NCBI GenBank assembly: GCA_009886045.1
Contig: VFJO01000288.1
Coordinates: 1 to 33,391, forward strand
Length of the DNA: 33,391 nt
From: Verrucomicrobiota bacterium
GTDB taxonomy: Bacteria > Verrucomicrobiota > Verrucomicrobiia > Chthoniobacterales > Terrimicrobiaceae
Reading direction: 5' to 3'
Shown piece by piece: positions 16,325 through 23,470 of this stretch; the first letter of the stretch is position 1; each line of letters begins with the position of its first letter. The translations under genes were made by a program, and so were the position numbers. Under the pieces are notes generated by a model. The model was not told the DNA's origin, ran no database searches, and saw only the letters and a list, made by a program, of their open reading frames with translations.

Positions 16325-17781
16325 GCAACGACCAGTCCAGCCAGACGGACACTCTCAGCAGCGCCGAACGCTCGGCCATCGACTCCTCGGTGGCTAGCCC
16401 GGTAATTCTTTTTTTCGGCACCTCCATTCTTTGGTTACTCCTAGGCTCGATCTTTGAACTCACCAGCTCCATCAAGCTTGTCTGGCCATTCTTTCTGGAT
16501 GGTCTCAGTTTCCTCACCTACGGCCGCACAAGTATTGTTTCCGTCAATGCCCTTGCCTACGGATGGGCGACTCCAGCGGCCATCGGGATTGGACTCTGGC
16601 TCACAACCCGCCTTTGCCGGGTCCCCCTCGCTCACCATAAATTGCTAATAGCTTCTGGAATTATCTGGAACCTCGGCGTTTTTGTCGGTGTCTCCGGTCT
16701 CCTCATTGGTGATAGCACTTCGATTCCTCTCTTAAACTTCCCTGCCTACTCCACTCACATCTTGCTTCTCTCCTTCGCGCTGATTGCCACCTGGGCCATT
16801 GTGACTTTCTTCCAGCGCCAGTCCGGGCCGCTCTTCGTTTCCCAATGGTTCCTTGTTGCGGGATTCTTCTCATTCCCATGGCTTTTCGCTACGGCCAGCC
16901 AGCTTCTCGTCTGGAATCCTATCCAAGCTAGTGCTCAATCTCCCATCGCCGCTTGGTACGCTGCCGGTTTTTTTAACCTCTGGCTCGTGCCAATGGGTCT
17001 AGCTGCCGCTTTTTATCTGATCCCAAAATCAATCGGCCGTTCTGTGAACAGCCACCACCTGAGCCTGCTCGCCTTTTGGTCGATTCTTCTTTTTGGGGCG
17101 TGGTCAGGTACCAGCCGCCTAATCGGCGGGCCGCTTCCAGCATGGATGGTAAGCGTAGGAGCCGCAGCTGGGGTCATGATGATCATTCCAGCCCTAGCTG
17201 TTGCTCTGAATTTGCATTTTACGCTCGAAGGGCACTACGCTCCAGTAGCATGGAGTCCCTCTCTTCGCTTCATCGTTTCGGGAGTCTTATTCCTTCTCAC
17301 CACTTGGCTTCTTTCCGCAATAAATTCAATCCCATCGGTAAACTCTGTCACGAATTTCTCCGACCTCACACGTGGCTTGAATCTTCTCGGATACTACGGG
17401 TTTTTTAGTATGATAGCTTTTGGATCAATTTATTACATCTTGCCACGCCTCACGGGTAAGGAATGGCCCTCCTCCTGCCTCATCTCATGGCACTTCTGGC
17501 TTGCGTTGTCTGGAATTCTTCTGGGAGCGTCGGCTCTCATCCTAGGTGGACTGATTCAAGGTTTCGCACTCCAAGATGTGGGCATCACGTTCCGTAGTTC
17601 GATGGATTTTATTTCTCCGTTCAGGTTTTGTGCCGCATTGGCTTCAATCCTTCTTGTTGCAGCTAACCTTGGCTTCGCTCTTCTCTTTGCCGGGCTTCTC
17701 TGGTCCACACGCCGCTCCGGCGCGACGCCCACCCTGATCGCAGTGCGCGAAGAAAATTCCCAAGAGCCCGTCGCGGTATGA
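16321..17781 (+). CDS. CcoN-like membrane protein lacking all heme and copper ligands
   Basis: A 486-residue, about 12-helix protein that aligns by eye with cbb3 oxidase subunit I (CcoN): LVWPFFLDGL...YGRT, WYAAGFF...FYLIPK, WSG...LPAW, GSIYYILPRLTG and SWHFWLALSG. The functional residues are gone. The low-spin heme b histidine of helix 2 is S74; the CuB histidines are A215, S265 and R266; the helix 10 HxH pair is L353 and L355; the cross-linked tyrosine is G259. It is therefore not a conventional oxidase. It overlaps a CcoO-like gene, so a scaffold role for that cytochrome is plausible. The fold call is strong; the role is inferred. Confidence 0.85.
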   Translation: MSNDQSSQTDTLSSAERSAIDSSVASPVILFFGTSILWLLLGSIFELTSSIKLVWPFFLDGLSFLTYGRTSIVSVNALAYGWATPAAIGIGLWLTTRLCRVPLAHHKLLIASGIIWNLGVFVGVSGLLIGDSTSIPLLNFPAYSTHILLLSFALIATWAIVTFFQRQSGPLFVSQWFLVAGFFSFPWLFATASQLLVWNPIQASAQSPIAAWYAAGFFNLWLVPMGLAAAFYLIPKSIGRSVNSHHLSLLAFWSILLFGAWSGTSRLIGGPLPAWMVSVGAAAGVMMIIPALAVALNLHFTLEGHYAPVAWSPSLRFIVSGVLFLLTTWLLSAINSIPSVNSVTNFSDLTRGLNLLGYYGFFSMIAFGSIYYILPRLTGKEWPSSCLISWHFWLALSGILLGASALILGGLIQGFALQDVGITFRSSMDFISPFRFCAALASILLVAANLGFALLFAGLLWSTRRSGATPTLIAVREENSQEPVAV

Positions 17782-18407
17782 ATAAACTCACTCTCCTTTT
17801 CACAGGCATCGTTCTGACTTTCGGTTCGGCTTGGGTTGGCTTTGTGGCCTACCCGGTTGCAAACCTTGCCAACATGGAACCGCTTCCCGATGAAGAAACT
17901 GGAGGACTCATTCCTCCAACGCTTTCAGGCCTTGCCGTTGCCGGCCAAAAAGTGTATGCAGCGAGTGGATGTGTCGAGTGCCACTCCCAGCAAGTCCGTC
18001 CCGATCCTCTTACGACTGATATCGCCAAACAACTCGGTAAACGTCAAACTGTTCCGCGTGATGAAATTCGCGAACACACTCCCTTCCTCGGCGAGTATCG
18101 GATTGGCCAAGATTTATCGAACTATGGAGCGCGGGAAACCGATGTCGCAGCAGTACACCGTCACCTTTACTCGCCTCAACTCGTATCACCTTGGTCGAAC
18201 ATGCCATCTTACAGCTATCTTTACCAATATCGGAAAATTGTGGGCCAGCCATCCTCTCATGCATTACAGGGACTTACCGGATCATTTGCTCCGAAAGCAG
18301 GTTACGAAGTCGTTCCGACTCAGCAAGCGGAGGCTCTGGTTGGTTACCTGCTCTCCCTGAATCAAAACTACCCGCTGCCGGAATCTCCGGAGCCCACCGC
18401 CAAGTAA
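17778..18407 (+). CDS. ccoO-like: CcoO-like membrane-anchored monoheme cytochrome c
   Basis: In cbb3 oxidases CcoO passes electrons to CcoN. This 209-residue protein has an N-terminal transmembrane helix (residues 5-28), heme site C65-VE-C68-H69 followed by SQQVRP as in CcoO, then RIGQDLSNYGAR and the axial-methionine segment SNMPSY (M142). All expected heme ligands are therefore intact, unlike those of its CcoN-like neighbour, whose stop it overlaps (ATGA). It probably remains bound to that protein and serves as an electron carrier in the ACIII cluster. Confidence 0.88.
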   Translation: MNKLTLLFTGIVLTFGSAWVGFVAYPVANLANMEPLPDEETGGLIPPTLSGLAVAGQKVYAASGCVECHSQQVRPDPLTTDIAKQLGKRQTVPRDEIREHTPFLGEYRIGQDLSNYGARETDVAAVHRHLYSPQLVSPWSNMPSYSYLYQYRKIVGQPSSHALQGLTGSFAPKAGYEVVPTQQAEALVGYLLSLNQNYPLPESPEPTAK

Positions 18408-18411
18408 CACC

Positions 18412-19146
18412 GTGACTTCCCATACGCCATCGAACGAGCCACAAAACGGCAAAAGCCCTGAACCAAACGACCCTGTTCTTCGCGAAGGACCTGAGCCTTC
18501 GGAAAAAGGGGCACCCGTTCCTTTCTGGCTCACCATCCTCGCATCCGTCATCATTTTTTGGGCTGGTATCCAGCTTGCTCTCAACAGCGGAGGCTTCCGC
18601 GCTGACGTGTACAACCCTTCTCTTGTCTCTTGGAGCGGCGGCGGCGGTGGGGGCCCCGTAGCACCCCCAGATCCTAAAGTTATCGGGAAACGCCTCTACA
18701 ATCAAAATTGTATCGTCTGCCATCAATCTTCTGGTATGGGAGTCGCTGGCCAATTTCCACCTCTCTTAGCCAGCGAATGGGTCGTCGGCGGCGATTGGGT
18801 CGGCGATAACCACCTTGTCAAAATCCTGCTCGCCGGCATGCAAGGCCCAGTCCAAGTCAAGGGGAGTACCTACAACAATGCCATGCCCCCATGGTCCCAG
18901 CTCAAGGATGAGCAAATTGCCGCAGTCCTCACCTACATCCGCTCCGAATGGGGAAACGCAGCTGTGCCCATTACAGCTGATTATGTGAAAACCATTCGCG
19001 CTGCCAACGCCGACCGCAAGGAGCCCTGGTCCCAAAAAGAGCTGAAAGCAATTCCCACAGAGATCATTTCCGCTGGAGCGGGAGCCCCGCCGGCGCCTCC
19101 TGCTGCTCCTCCATCTCCTGCTTCTGCCGCCCCGCCTGCTGCCTGA
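18412..19146 (+). CDS. Membrane-anchored monoheme cytochrome c
   Basis: A 244-residue protein with a disordered acidic and proline-rich N-terminus, one transmembrane helix (about residues 38-58), a Gly-rich linker (seven residues near 75-81) and a class I cytochrome c domain with C100-IV-C103-H104 and a likely axial methionine in NNAMPPW (M158). The tail after residue 220 is Ala/Pro-rich. It starts at GTG 18412, 4 bases after the CcoO-like gene. It resembles a one-heme version of CcoP, or the fused cytochrome domain of caa3 oxidases encoded separately. It likely hands electrons to CuA of the next gene product. Confidence 0.82.
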   Translation: MTSHTPSNEPQNGKSPEPNDPVLREGPEPSEKGAPVPFWLTILASVIIFWAGIQLALNSGGFRADVYNPSLVSWSGGGGGGPVAPPDPKVIGKRLYNQNCIVCHQSSGMGVAGQFPPLLASEWVVGGDWVGDNHLVKILLAGMQGPVQVKGSTYNNAMPPWSQLKDEQIAAVLTYIRSEWGNAAVPITADYVKTIRAANADRKEPWSQKELKAIPTEIISAGAGAPPAPPAAPPSPASAAPPAA

Positions 19147-19158
19147 TTTGACCCGACT

Positions 19159-19992
19159 ATGAATTTCCTGCTGAGAATCCTTTCCATCACCTCTCTTCTC
19201 CTTGTGAGCGGTTCTATGCCAGCTCTTGCCGAGCAGCGCACATCCAACCTCTACTGGGCCCCACCAAACATCACGGTCGGTGGAGAAAAAATTGACTCCC
19301 TTCTCAATTTTATTTTCGTCCTCACTCTAGTCGTCTTTATTCTCACGCAGGTCGTCTATGTGATTTACCTCATCAGCTACCGCCGTCGCCCAGGTCACAA
19401 GGCCCACTACAGCCACGGAAACAACACTCTCGAGTTCTGGTGGACGATTATTCCAACCGCCGTATTTCTCCTTTTAGCCGTTTGGTCCAACCGCATCTGG
19501 TTTGAACTTACCGAGTCACCGATTGCGCCGGATGCCATTACGGTTGACATCGTTGGCTATCAATTTGGTTGGGATTTGCGCTATGCTGGGGCCGATGGAC
19601 AACTCGGTGCAGGTGATGTGAAGCGTTTCAGCCTAGAAAATAAATTTGGCGTGGACCCTACTGATGCCGCCGGAAAAGATGACTTCACTTCCACCGAACT
19701 TGTCATCCCGGTCGGCAAGCCCGTTCACGTCCTCCTTCGCTCCCGAGACGTGATCCACTCTTTTTACGTTCCATCGTTCCGACTTTACCAAGACGCTGTT
19801 CCTGGTCGCACGATCAAGTGGATGCAATTCACCACAACCCGCACGGCGGATATCGAGCTCGCTTGCAGTCAGCTCTGCGGAACCGGTCACTACAACATGA
19901 AGGCCAAAATTCGCGTTGTTCCTGTTGAGGAATATGAAAAATGGTACGCCGGCAAAGTTGCCGCTGCGCAAGCAGCCGCCGCGTCTCTGTAG
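19159..19992 (+). CDS. coxB: Cytochrome c oxidase subunit II with intact CuA site
   Basis: Subunit II accepts electrons from cytochrome c at its binuclear CuA centre. The 277-residue protein has a signal peptide (cleavage near ALA, residue 24), two transmembrane helices (about 46-72 and 92-114) and a cupredoxin domain. CuA ligands are H200, C236, C240, H244 and M247 (CSQLCGTGHYNM). The aromatic YQFGWDLRY stretch at 134-142 is the usual electron-entry region. A glutamine replaces the common glutamate between the two cysteines. No subunit I, III or IV follows; the cluster stops here and a pilin gene faces it. Confidence 0.93.
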   Translation: MNFLLRILSITSLLLVSGSMPALAEQRTSNLYWAPPNITVGGEKIDSLLNFIFVLTLVVFILTQVVYVIYLISYRRRPGHKAHYSHGNNTLEFWWTIIPTAVFLLLAVWSNRIWFELTESPIAPDAITVDIVGYQFGWDLRYAGADGQLGAGDVKRFSLENKFGVDPTDAAGKDDFTSTELVIPVGKPVHVLLRSRDVIHSFYVPSFRLYQDAVPGRTIKWMQFTTTRTADIELACSQLCGTGHYNMKAKIRVVPVEEYEKWYAGKVAAAQAAAASL

Positions 19993-20181
19993 GTCTTTCT
20001 TGAAAATCACTGAACAGGGCCTTTAAAAGCAATAGGCCCACCAGGGAGTAGCTTTAGGCAAAAGTTCTATCTCAGAGCCGCCTACCAAAGAAATTACCAG
20101 CGATTTTTAAGGTTTATTGTGCCAATAAATTCAAGCGCAACAAATCTTCACTTATTTGCCAGTAAGGAACAAGCCGCTTCG
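19993..20181. other. Convergent intergenic region with weak hairpin
   Basis: The gap between coxB and the pilin gene contains GGGCCT (20017-20022) with AGGCCC (20034-20039), an 11-base loop and no T tract. This may be a transcript end or processing stem for the respiratory operon, but it is not a clear intrinsic terminator. Nothing coding was seen. Confidence 0.35.
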
Positions 20182-20712
20182 TTACCAGTTTTTGACCCAC
20201 TGATTGGCGTTTGTGGTTCCGCTTGTTGACCAAAGATCAAAAAAACCTGATCCCGAACGCGTTGAATTTCCTGGATACTGGTAGCCGTAGCGATTCCCAA
20301 ATGGATCCAAAACATTCTGGTTGGTATCTTTCGAAAGGGTAGCGTTTGTCCCCATTCCTTTTGAAAATTCAAAGTAAACCTTGTTGAGTGAATTTAAGGA
20401 ATTTGTACCATATGGAGCCAAAGCCCCTCGCAAAAAACTATTAGTCCCGGTGCTTACATTCGTATTTGACCCCGCCGGATAATCCCCCATATCAGCCTTG
20501 TAGCTTTCGAGCGCCGCAGAAAGAGCTGCAATTTCAGCTTCCGCCCGGCTGCGGGCAGCTTTTTTCTGGACGTAGCCTGCGGTCTGAAGCACGAGCGCGG
20601 CTAGGATCGCAATGATCGTGATTACGACAAGCAATTCAATGAGGGTAAAGCCGTGCAAAATGGCCGGAGTTCCTTTTGAGCGCAAGGGGCGTGGGGTATT
20701 GAGAAAGCTCAT
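20182..20712 (-). CDS. Type II secretion/type IV pilin-like protein (GspG-like)
   Basis: A 176-residue prepilin. The leader ends at G21 and the mature chain would start F-T-L-I-E (Glu at mature position 5), followed by the hydrophobic helix LLVVITIIAILAALVLQ. The C-terminal half has the GspG-type pattern SYKADMGDYPAG, DPFGNRYGYQYPG and FDLWSTSG. Such pseudopilins are assembled by a type II secretion or type IV pilus machine, which is not encoded here. It is a lone gene convergent with coxB and divergent from nrdR. Confidence 0.85.
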   Translation of the reverse strand: MSFLNTPRPLRSKGTPAILHGFTLIELLVVITIIAILAALVLQTAGYVQKKAARSRAEAEIAALSAALESYKADMGDYPAGSNTNVSTGTNSFLRGALAPYGTNSLNSLNKVYFEFSKGMGTNATLSKDTNQNVLDPFGNRYGYQYPGNSTRSGSGFFDLWSTSGTTNANQWVKNW

Positions 20713-20787
20713 GTAATTAACGTGTGAAACCCTTCGCCTTTGGACAAGAAAAACTTTTAAAAATCTCGATTCTTTTTAAGAATAAAG

Positions 20788-20816
20788 TTGACCTCACTAC
20801 ATCTTGTGGTGATTTT
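20788..20816 (+). promoter_or_regulatory. Candidate nrdR promoter with NrdR box
   Basis: TTGACC (20788-20793) could be a -35 element. A weak -10 (GATTTT, 20811-20816) lies 17 bases on. Between them is TCACTACATCTTGTGG (20794-20809), which matches the known NrdR-box consensus acaCwAtATaTwGtgt at 12 of 16 positions by my count, and the surrounding bases form an imperfect palindrome. The position suggests that NrdR represses its own gene. The -10 assignment is the weak part. Confidence 0.5.
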
Positions 20817-20846
20817 GTAGTCGCTCCTCGGTTTAGTACAACATAT

Positions 20847-21338
20847 ATGCGCTGCCCAAAATGTGGGACTCTCGACGATAAGGTCATTGACTCCCGTCTC
20901 TCCAAAGACGGAGCCACAATTCGTCGCCGCCGAGAATGCCTCGATTGCCAGTCTCGCTTTACGACGTATGAAGTACTAGAGCGCAATGAATTGCGTGTGA
21001 TTAAGCGTGATGGTCGCCACGAGCTTTTCGAGCGTAGCAAGCTGCTCGGCAGCATCGGAAAAGCCTGCGAAAAGCGTTCGGTTACCTTGGAGGCCATCGA
21101 GCATGTCGTTGAAGACATTCTGCAGGAAATCGAAAATAGCCAAGAGCGTGAATTCTCATCGAAACACCTCGGTGCTCTCGTAATGGCACGCCTGCATGCG
21201 CTTGACCCTGTGGCCTATGTGCGTTACGCCTCAGTTTACCGCCAGTTTCAGGAGGTTGGCGACTTCATCGAGGAAATTGAATCCCTCGGCCGACGCGTCG
21301 CCCTCACTCCCGATCAGGCTGAACTCTTTAAAAAGTGA
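20847..21338 (+). CDS. nrdR: Transcriptional repressor NrdR
   Basis: NrdR represses ribonucleotide reductase genes when its ATP-cone domain binds dATP/ATP. From ATG 20847 the protein is 163 residues and starts MRCPKCG. Zinc-ribbon cysteines are C3, C6, C31 and C34 with the conserved RRRREC. The ATP-cone spans about residues 49-139 (VIKRDGRHELFERSKL to AYVRYASVYRQF). An in-frame ATG at 20724 is rejected because it precedes the zinc ribbon and the candidate NrdR box. It overlaps the next gene by 4 bases (GTGA). Confidence 0.95.
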   Translation: MRCPKCGTLDDKVIDSRLSKDGATIRRRRECLDCQSRFTTYEVLERNELRVIKRDGRHELFERSKLLGSIGKACEKRSVTLEAIEHVVEDILQEIENSQEREFSSKHLGALVMARLHALDPVAYVRYASVYRQFQEVGDFIEEIESLGRRVALTPDQAELFKK

Positions 21339-21895
21339 TTGCCCTCCGCGACAACTACCCGCTCGTTCGCTTCGCAGATGGCAGCGTGATGAATTATGAC
21401 CGCGCATGGTTGGCATCCGCCGTCGTTCGGGCTGCCGAGGTCGCGGGCTACAAAAAGTGGTGGCTCACGACACACGTCACAGAAAGTATCTCGAGCTACC
21501 TCCAGCAAGAATTCGAGGAAAATATCGTGACCATCTCCCGCTTGGAAAAAGCCGTCCAATCCGTGCTCCAAGTCATCGGCTACTCGGATGTCGCCCGCTG
21601 CTTTGAGACACTCCCTCCGCCCGTCACGCTCTCACTCTCTGAACTCGCCCTCCGCGCCGACTCTGGCTATGAGCTGGTTTTCTTCAAGCTCCTCCACATG
21701 CGCCTGCACGAAATCCTCGAGTCTCCCGCACGCCATGTTGAAATTCATGGCCTGCACGACTGCGTCAAGCTCCTTCGCTGTGCCAAGCACTGGAGCAGCG
21801 ACTGCTCCACTCTCATGAGCGAGATCGTCGCGTTCATTCGCACCGAAGCCGCTTCAAGCCACCGCGCTCAAGAACTCAACCTCCAACTCGCATGA
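21335..21895 (+). CDS. Unknown protein with ATP-cone-like N-terminal domain
   Basis: A 186-residue protein of unrecognised family. Residues 10-90 resemble the ATP-cone layout: LVRFADGSVMNYDRAWLASAVV, a helical middle, then VQSVLQVIGYSDVARCFE, which matches the usual end of that domain. The C-terminal half is helical with many His and Cys (HGLHDCVKLLRCAKHW). It starts at GTG 21335 overlapping the nrdR stop and overlaps the HIT gene by 4 bases, so all three are co-translated. A nucleotide-sensing partner of NrdR is possible but unproven. The ATP-cone assignment is by eye. Confidence 0.55.
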   Translation: MIALRDNYPLVRFADGSVMNYDRAWLASAVVRAAEVAGYKKWWLTTHVTESISSYLQQEFEENIVTISRLEKAVQSVLQVIGYSDVARCFETLPPPVTLSLSELALRADSGYELVFFKLLHMRLHEILESPARHVEIHGLHDCVKLLRCAKHWSSDCSTLMSEIVAFIRTEAASSHRAQELNLQLA

Positions 21896-22230
21896 CCCTC
21901 TTCGAAAAAATCATCGCTCGCGAAATCCCCGCCGATATCGTTTTTGAGGACGACCTGTGCCTGGCCTTCCGCGACATCTCTCCGCAAGCGCCCGTCCACA
22001 TTCTCCTCGTTCCCAAAAAACTCATCGCGCGCATCGGAGGCGCACAAGCCGATGATCAGAACCTCCTTGGCCACCTGCTCCTCACGGCTGCCGAAATCGC
22101 CCGCCGCGAAAATATCGCCTCCTCCGGCTACCGCCTCGTCATCAATAACGGTCCGCACGGCGGCGAATCCGTTCCCCACCTCCACCTTCATATCCTCGGT
22201 GGGCGACACATGGATTGGCCTCCAGGCTAA
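21892..22230 (+). CDS. HIT-family hydrolase (HINT-like)
   Basis: Histidine-triad proteins hydrolyse nucleotide phosphoramidates and similar AMP adducts. The 112-residue protein matches the HINT length and pattern: TLFEKIIAREIPADIVFEDD at the N-terminus, VHILLVPKK in the core and the catalytic triad HLHLHILGG near the end. ATG 21892 overlaps the preceding stop (ATGA). The substrate cannot be told from sequence. Confidence 0.92.
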   Translation: MTLFEKIIAREIPADIVFEDDLCLAFRDISPQAPVHILLVPKKLIARIGGAQADDQNLLGHLLLTAAEIARRENIASSGYRLVINNGPHGGESVPHLHLHILGGRHMDWPPG

Positions 22231-22252
22231 GATCAAAAACTCACGCCGTGTA

Positions 22253-22270
22253 GCGGGCTTCATAGCCTGC
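22253..22270. other. Hairpin between convergent HIT and midA genes
   Basis: GCGGGCT (22253-22259) pairs with AGCCTGC (22264-22270), with one G-T pair and a 4-base loop. It lies 22 bases after the HIT gene and before the minus-strand midA stop. There is no T tract, so it could serve as a weak bidirectional end signal only. Confidence 0.35.
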
Positions 22271-22327
22271 CAATATGATCATGCACGGAGGCGGTGGAGT
22301 CATTCTGAATCAGCCACTCGAGAGCGC

Positions 22328-23470
22328 TCAGGCGGATATGGGGGCGTGGCGCTGATCCAGAAGATAGTCCGAATTCTTTGCGTGTTGAAACCCAGATAGA
22401 GGCTTGGCGAGGGCAGCGTTTTTTGAGAACAGGATCGATTTGAATTGAGTCCCCATGGTCTCGGGGTGGAGGAGCGTGCGCAGGCTGCGTAGGATTTTGA
22501 GCGTGGAGCGAGTGAGGGGGAGGGCTTCGAGGGATTTGAGCAGAGGCGTGGAGGCCCCCACGAGGAAGTGGTGCTGGTCGGTGTAGCCCTCCAGATGTAG
22601 GCCGCAGGCGGTGGCATCCCTCGCAAGCGCGGTAAAATCCACATGGGCCGTGATGTCTTTTTCTCCCGGATTTTCCAGTGGTGCGGCATCGCGTTGATGG
22701 CGTGCGTAGCAGGCAAGAGTCCCTCCCGAGCGGTGGGGGGCGAGGAGCTCTGCGTGTGTCATGCCATAGTCGATGGCTAGAAGAAATCCGCGCTGCAGGC
22801 GGTTACTCACGGCTTGAAGCAGCTCGCGCTGGTGGCGTCGGATTTCCACCTGGAAGCCGTCTGGTCGGGGCGGCAGAGGGACGTCAGCCAATGTTTGGCA
22901 TGAGCGATTGAAATGAAATCCCTCATCATCGGCATGCACTAAGAGTTCGTGCCAGAGCCCGCTGCGAGCTTCCAAAATATCGAATGGCAGGGCGTCGAAA
23001 AGCTCGTTGGAAAAATGTATTCCCTGAAAGCCCTCGAGCTTCTCAGGCCCTTCGATCCAGCGCACATCGTGGTCGCTGAGTGTGGCAGACTGTTTTTCAC
23101 GAAGATGAGCCAGTGGCTCGATGAGGGTCAGTCGGGCGCAGGCAAGCGGGGTGTCAGCAAGAGCGTTTAGGATATCGCAGGCAAGCCTGCCATCATTTCC
23201 CCCTTGCTCGATGAGTTGAAAATCTGGGGGCTGGCCCAGCCTATCCCACATCTCCAAAAACTGACTTGCCAGCACAGCTCCGAAGACGGGGCCAACGCTC
23301 ACACTGGTGAAAAAATCCCCCTCTTTTCCCACAGAAGCTCGGTTCGAAGCGTAGTAACCGTCGAGCTGATCGTAGAGCGCCAACTCCATAAAGCGGGAGA
23401 AGTGCATCGGCCCCTTGGCTCGGATTTCGGATTGGATCCGCCCGCTAAGGCTGGGTGACCTCGCGGACAT
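22328..23470 (-). CDS. MidA/NDUFAF7-type SAM-dependent methyltransferase
   Basis: A 380-residue methyltransferase of the MidA family (COG1565), whose mitochondrial member NDUFAF7 methylates a complex I subunit during assembly. Visible parts are the N-terminal MHFSRFMELALYDQLDGYY, the SAM site LIEQGGNDGRLACDI (a divergent glycine loop), FSNELFDALPFDI and FLLAIDYG. It overlaps the preceding membrane-protein gene by 26 bases and is last in a minus-strand operon with the Fe-S carrier. The role in this organism is unproven, but a link to respiratory complex assembly is reasonable. Confidence 0.85.
   Translation of the reverse strand: MSARSPSLSGRIQSEIRAKGPMHFSRFMELALYDQLDGYYASNRASVGKEGDFFTSVSVGPVFGAVLASQFLEMWDRLGQPPDFQLIEQGGNDGRLACDILNALADTPLACARLTLIEPLAHLREKQSATLSDHDVRWIEGPEKLEGFQGIHFSNELFDALPFDILEARSGLWHELLVHADDEGFHFNRSCQTLADVPLPPRPDGFQVEIRRHQRELLQAVSNRLQRGFLLAIDYGMTHAELLAPHRSGGTLACYARHQRDAAPLENPGEKDITAHVDFTALARDATACGLHLEGYTDQHHFLVGASTPLLKSLEALPLTRSTLKILRSLRTLLHPETMGTQFKSILFSKNAALAKPLSGFQHAKNSDYLLDQRHAPISA

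Noticed and set aside
16321-17781. Working cbb3 oxidase
   Set aside because: The neighbouring CcoO suggested one, but the subunit I-like protein lacks all the ligands needed for hemes and CuB.
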